Positions 60,345 to 64,000 of a stretch of DNA of 64,000 bases are shown piece by piece. The stretch lies in the NCBI GenBank assembly GCA_023457355.1, contig JAEWLW010000034.1, forward strand, positions 1 through 64,000, in the 5' to 3' direction. Numbering within the stretch: the first letter of the stretch is position 1; every line of letters starts with the position of its first letter. The position numbers and the translations under genes were made by a program. Below the pieces are notes generated by a model. The model did no database searches and was not told the origin of the DNA. It saw only the letters and a program-made list of their open reading frames with translations. The stretch comes from Bacillota bacterium (GTDB taxonomy: Bacteria; Bacillota; Clostridia; Oscillospirales; Ruminococcaceae).

Positions 60345-61604
60345 TCAAATATATTTCTTTGCTGCGCGAAGTGTCATATCGAAAGCGTGGGACGAGGACA
60401 TATAGCGGATATTTTCACGGTCGTCGGCCCGTCCGCGCGCCAGATTTAATTCGCGAACTTCTTCGCCGCTGTCGCTAACCACCGCCACGTAGACCCGGCC
60501 AACCGGCGCCCTGTCGGTTCCGCCTGCGGGGCCCGCCACACCGGTGGTGGAAACCGCAATGCTGGCCCCAGTCAGTTTTCGGATACCGTATGCCATTTCC
60601 AGTGCGCATTCCCGCGAGACGGCACCATGCGTGTTCAGTGTGTTTTCACTGACGCCCAGCGCCGCCTGCTTCAGCGCATTGGAATAGGCCACCACGCCGC
60701 CTAAAAACATGGCGGAGGCCCCGGGAACATCGACAATGCGCTGTGCCACCAGACCGCCGGTGCAGCTCTCGGCACAGGCAAAGGTCAGTTTATTGCAAGC
60801 GAGTACATCGACGACAGCCTCGTTGATTGTATGGTAGTCAAATCCGTAAATATCATCGGGATAAATCGCCATAATTTCCTGAACCACCGGATCAATCAGC
60901 TTGCGGGCTTCCGTTTCACTGGCGGCTCTGGCGGTCACACGCAGCTGGCACTCGGCGGTTTTTGCATAAGGCGCAATTGTAGGGTTCGTTGCCTGAACCA
61001 ACATATCTTTCAGCCTTGCCTCCAGCGCCGACTCCCCCACGCCAAAAAAGTTGATGGTGCGCGACACCAGCACGCCATCTCCGCCAAAACGGCTTTGCAG
61101 ATAATCGGTGACCGGCCCGTCAAACATGGGCCGCATTTCGCGGGGCGGCCCGGGCATCATAACCGCTACCTTGCCGCCCTCCCCCTCAATAATACAACCC
61201 GGGGCGGTGCCGTTTGGGTTGGGCAGGATGATGCAGCCTTCGGGCATCATCGCCTGTTTGCGGTTATTGTCGGTCATTTCACGGCCTGTGCGGTTAAAGG
61301 AACGCTCAATCGTTTCTAAGCTCGCTGCATCCATGACCAGCTTGCGGTTAAAATGCGCGGCCACCGTTTCTTTGGTCAGGTCGTCATAGGTGGGACCCAA
61401 CCCACCGGTCAGCAGCACAATGTCGCTGCGTGAAAACGCATCCTTCAGGCATTCCCGCAGGCGGTCGGGATTGTCCCCCACCACCTCATGGTGGTAAACA
61501 TTAATTCCCAGATGCGCCAAACCGCGCGCAATATCGGCGGCGTTGGTATTGACCACATCGCCGAGCAACAGCTCGGTTCCCACGCAGATAATTTCCGAAT
61601 TCAT
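60345..61604 (-). CDS. cinA: CinA: nicotinamide-nucleotide amidase / competence-damage inducible protein
   Basis: 419 aa. N-terminal MoCF-like domain (about 1-165; ICVGTELLLGDVVNTNAADIARGLAHLGI, LLTGGLGPTYDDLTKE) and C-terminal PncC amidase domain (about 260-415; CAESCTGGLVAQRIVDVPGASAMFLGGVVAYSN). It recycles NMN or processes ADP-ribose. AAGGAG precedes the ATG at 61604. Confidence 0.95.
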   Translation of the reverse strand: MNSEIICVGTELLLGDVVNTNAADIARGLAHLGINVYHHEVVGDNPDRLRECLKDAFSRSDIVLLTGGLGPTYDDLTKETVAAHFNRKLVMDAASLETIERSFNRTGREMTDNNRKQAMMPEGCIILPNPNGTAPGCIIEGEGGKVAVMMPGPPREMRPMFDGPVTDYLQSRFGGDGVLVSRTINFFGVGESALEARLKDMLVQATNPTIAPYAKTAECQLRVTARAASETEARKLIDPVVQEIMAIYPDDIYGFDYHTINEAVVDVLACNKLTFACAESCTGGLVAQRIVDVPGASAMFLGGVVAYSNALKQAALGVSENTLNTHGAVSRECALEMAYGIRKLTGASIAVSTTGVAGPAGGTDRAPVGRVYVAVVSDSGEEVRELNLARGRADDRENIRYMSSSHAFDMTLRAAKKYI

Positions 61605-61904
61605 TTGTCACTTCTCCTTTTTTACAGGTCTGCCACATGGTTACAAAGCGAATCTCCGATAAAACAGCAGCATATTGTGCGATTTTTTCCTTGAGAGGGC
61701 TGACACCCGCCAAAGACGATGACGACGGATGGCGGCCCTTCAGTACGTCTGCCGTTTTATGGGACGTTCGCATAAAAGATTGGAATGATGCCCGGATGTT
61801 TACGCAGGCCTGCCCTGGCTATTATATCCGTAAAAGCACTTTAATGCATAGTATATCACCGGAAATGGCGCAATACAATTTTGAGTTTGTTAAATTACCA
61901 TGAA
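61605..61904. other. Intergenic, no gene supported
   Basis: Contains a block (GAGAGGGCTG...CCGCCAAAGACGATGACG) that resembles 3935-3965; possibly another diverged short repeat. Otherwise nothing recognised. Confidence 0.4.
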
Positions 61905-61942
61905 AAAGGGCGCTTTTGCCATCAGAGACAAAAGCGCCCTTT
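61905..61942. terminator. Bidirectional terminator downstream of the chemoreceptor
   Basis: AAAGGGCGCTTTTG and CAAAAGCGCCCTTT form a 14-bp stem with T-runs on both strands, 14 nt after the chemoreceptor stop. Confidence 0.9.
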
Positions 61943-61956
61943 TTTACAACGCGTTA

Positions 61957-64000
61957 TCAGTATTTGGCGTCGTCATTAAAAATCGGCTCATCCTGTTGCA
62001 GAACCTGCGGCGCTGCTGCTTCGTACCCGGACGCCGTTACGGAATCATCCGCACTCGAATCGGCACCCCGCAATTTAAACCCGCCAACAAGGTCTTTAAG
62101 CATCTGCGCCTGACCTGAAAGCTCTTCAGAAGCGGCTGCACTTTGCTGCGCAGTGGCCGAGTTGGTTTGTGTAACCACCGAGATCTGCTCAATGCCCTGG
62201 GTGATCTGCACCACCTGTAAAGCCTGATTTTCAGACACCGCCGCAATGGCCTGCACCTTTTGGCTGGCGCTGGCAGCCTGCTCCACCACCTGGCTGAGCG
62301 ATTTGGCCGTCTCGCCTGCAATTTTAGTGCCCTTTTCTACGGCGGCGATGGCGCTTTCGATCAATGCTGTTGTGCTTTTGGCAGCCTCTGCACTCTTGCC
62401 GGCCAGATTGCGCACCTCGTCGGCCACGACGGCAAAGCCCTTGCCGGCTTCACCCGCACGCGCGGCCTCAACCGCAGCGTTGAGTGCCAAAATATTGGTC
62501 TGGAAAGCAATATCGTCTATGGTCTTGATGATCTTGCCGATCTCATTGGAGGCCTCTGCAATTTCATTCATGGCCGATATCATATGGGCCATCTGCTCAT
62601 TGCTCTGGTAGACGCCGTTGCCGGACTGCTCGGAAAGCCTGCCCGCCTCACGCGCGTGCTGGGCGCTCTCTTTGATTTGTGCCGAGATGGATTCCACCGT
62701 TGCCGAAAGCTGCTCAATGGCTGCGGCCTGTTCGGTTGCCCCCTGGCTAAGTGCCTGTGCACCGGCAGAGACCTGATCGGATCCGCTGGCCACCTCGTTA
62801 GAGGCGATATTGATCTGTGAAAGCGTGCTGTTGAGCGAATTCATGATGCTGACCATAACCTCTTTGATCTGCGCAAGGTCGCCGGGGAAATCAGCCTCGG
62901 ACCTCAGTGTCAGATCGCCGTCCGCTATTGCGCCCAAAACCCGCTTGATATCATTGATAATAGCCCGCTGCGTCAGCGTAATGCGCTCGGTGGCCGCCGC
63001 AAGCTTGCTGGTTTCGTCACGTGTGGCAACAGCCGACACATCAGCGTGCAGGTCGCCCTCAGCCAAACTGACCAAACGGTTTGTGCACAGCATGACGGGG
63101 TCGGCAATTTTTTTGGATACTCTTCCGGCGATGCTGATCGACACAATCAGAAACAGGACCAGCAGGATCAGCGTCGCCGCGGCAGCCTTCAAAGCGTCTT
63201 TGATAAAGTCCATCGCTGGAGCATAGATCGCCATACTCCAGCCGTTGGTACCGGGCACCGGTGCATAGGTGATATAGCGCATTGCGCCATTCCACGTACA
63301 GGCAGTAAAGCCGGTTTCGCCGGTTTGCATCGTCGCATGAATTTGGGCGAGCTTTGTCAGCGCAGCATTGCCTTCTGCCTCAGCTGCGATATTCCCGCCT
63401 GTCTCCATGTCATCCCCTTCAACATGCGCAACCGTAAAGCCATCCTTATCAATCATATAGGCGCCGCTGTTGTCGCTGACGCGGATGGATGCCATGATAT
63501 CGTTCAAAAATGTTTCAGGCGGCACAAAATAGACCACGCCAACCACGCTTGTTCCGGGAATACCCTCCTTCCAAAGAGGTGCGGCAACCAAAATGGTTCT
63601 TTCGCGGGTTGTCTCGTCAACCGACGGCTCGGAGACATAGGTTTCGCCGGCCATAACCGTTTTAAAATAGGTTTCGTTGCTGTAGTCCTTACCGTCAAAC
63701 ACGCCAAGGCCTGTATCGCTGATAATGTTCCCCTTGGTGAAACCGTGCAATGCGGCGCGCTGTAAAATAATAGCCAGCTTGTCCGATACCAGCGTAGCGG
63801 GGTTGGCCAGCCGCGGCGTGCACCCCACCTCAATGGCGATGCTCTGATATTTTTGCAGCTCGTAGGAAACGCGCTCGGCAGCCAAAACGGTCGTCTCCTG
63901 CATTGTTCTGCGGATCAGGCTCTGCGTGCCACTGTAATTGAGCGCTACAGCCGTCCCGCCCACTGCCATGAGCGAAAGGCACACCAACAGGATGATTGCG
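61957..64000 (-). CDS. Methyl-accepting chemotaxis protein (N-terminus outside the window)
   Basis: About 680 codons are inside; the frame continues beyond 64000 because the visible start falls within the first membrane helix (AIILLVCLSLMAVGG). Order: TM1, extracellular dCache-like sensor domain (about 30-260; SGAYMIDKDGFTVAHVEGD), TM2 (AAAATLILLVLFLIVSISI), HAMP, and a signalling domain with the hairpin tip IDDIAFQTNILALNAAVEAARAGEAGKGFAVVADEVRNLA. There is no CheR-binding pentapeptide at the C-terminus. The ligand is unknown. Confidence 0.93.
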   Translation of the reverse strand, partial: AIILLVCLSLMAVGGTAVALNYSGTQSLIRRTMQETTVLAAERVSYELQKYQSIAIEVGCTPRLANPATLVSDKLAIILQRAALHGFTKGNIISDTGLGVFDGKDYSNETYFKTVMAGETYVSEPSVDETTRERTILVAAPLWKEGIPGTSVVGVVYFVPPETFLNDIMASIRVSDNSGAYMIDKDGFTVAHVEGDDMETGGNIAAEAEGNAALTKLAQIHATMQTGETGFTACTWNGAMRYITYAPVPGTNGWSMAIYAPAMDFIKDALKAAAATLILLVLFLIVSISIAGRVSKKIADPVMLCTNRLVSLAEGDLHADVSAVATRDETSKLAAATERITLTQRAIINDIKRVLGAIADGDLTLRSEADFPGDLAQIKEVMVSIMNSLNSTLSQINIASNEVASGSDQVSAGAQALSQGATEQAAAIEQLSATVESISAQIKESAQHAREAGRLSEQSGNGVYQSNEQMAHMISAMNEIAEASNEIGKIIKTIDDIAFQTNILALNAAVEAARAGEAGKGFAVVADEVRNLAGKSAEAAKSTTALIESAIAAVEKGTKIAGETAKSLSQVVEQAASASQKVQAIAAVSENQALQVVQITQGIEQISVVTQTNSATAQQSAAASEELSGQAQMLKDLVGGFKLRGADSSADDSVTASGYEAAAPQVLQQDEPIFNDDAKY

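Noticed and set aside
1..64000. tRNA, rRNA genes or an autonomous transposase
   Set aside because: None seen by eye; a covariance-model scan would be needed to exclude a small RNA gene.

Overview
The window looks like chromosomal DNA of an endospore-forming clostridium with moderate to high G+C content, probably in the Oscillospirales/Ruminococcaceae region of the Firmicutes. Evidence for this is the sporulation pair spoIIGA-sigE, a CIRCE operator before hsp20, a class III fructose-bisphosphatase, a membrane pyrophosphatase, AGGAGG-type ribosome sites, frequent TTG starts and a probable selenoprotein. The lineage is inferred. I see no rRNA, tRNA or CRISPR array.

Layout. 0.2-2.5 kb: GNAT acetyltransferase and a LytR-CpsA-Psr protein. 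3.1-16.3 kb: a sugar-acid (aldonate) catabolic block, almost all on the minus strand: GntR regulator, FGGY kinase, a DctPQM TRAP importer, zinc dehydrogenase, two KDPG-type aldolases, a DgoK-type kinase, a D-2-hydroxyacid dehydrogenase, 6-phosphogluconate dehydrogenase and a KduD-like dehydrogenase. No sugar-acid dehydratase is present. 16.9-24.3 kb: a YbaK/ProX-type deacylase, then an RpiR regulator divergent from an M29-like hydrolase and a TAXI-type TRAP importer. 24.9-28.9 kb: isocitrate dehydrogenase, a broken LysR gene, and metY with an apparent attenuator and Cys-rich leader peptide. 29.4-36.2 kb: exopolysaccharide genes (BY-kinase, chain-length regulator, PHP phosphatase, polymerase-like protein, sugar-nucleotide dehydratase). 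36.6-41.7 kb: threonine dehydratase, two divergent ribbon-helix-helix proteins, a DNA-alkylation repair operon (adaA-ogt) whose third gene has an in-frame UGA that looks like selenocysteine, and an LCM-type methyltransferase. 42.2-46.5 kb: a membrane-anchored PstS-like protein, sigE-spoIIGA, and an Asn/Cys-rich protein with a possible late-sporulation promoter. 47.5-64 kb: lipoproteins, nth, hsp20, hppA, traX-like, fbp, two paralogous lipoproteins, cinA, and a chemoreceptor cut by the window end.

The intergenic DNA is unusually rich in short dispersed repeats with inverted termini. I separate at least four families (A, about 270-300 bp with strong internal palindromes; B, about 150 bp; C, about 160 bp; E, about 100 bp). 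Some are nested in each other, and one appears to supply the stop codon of the LCP gene.

The strongest candidates for something new are the Cys-Sec protein at 39874-40575 with a SECIS-like hairpin just after the UGA, the leader-peptide attenuator before metY, and the repeat families that may act as portable terminators.
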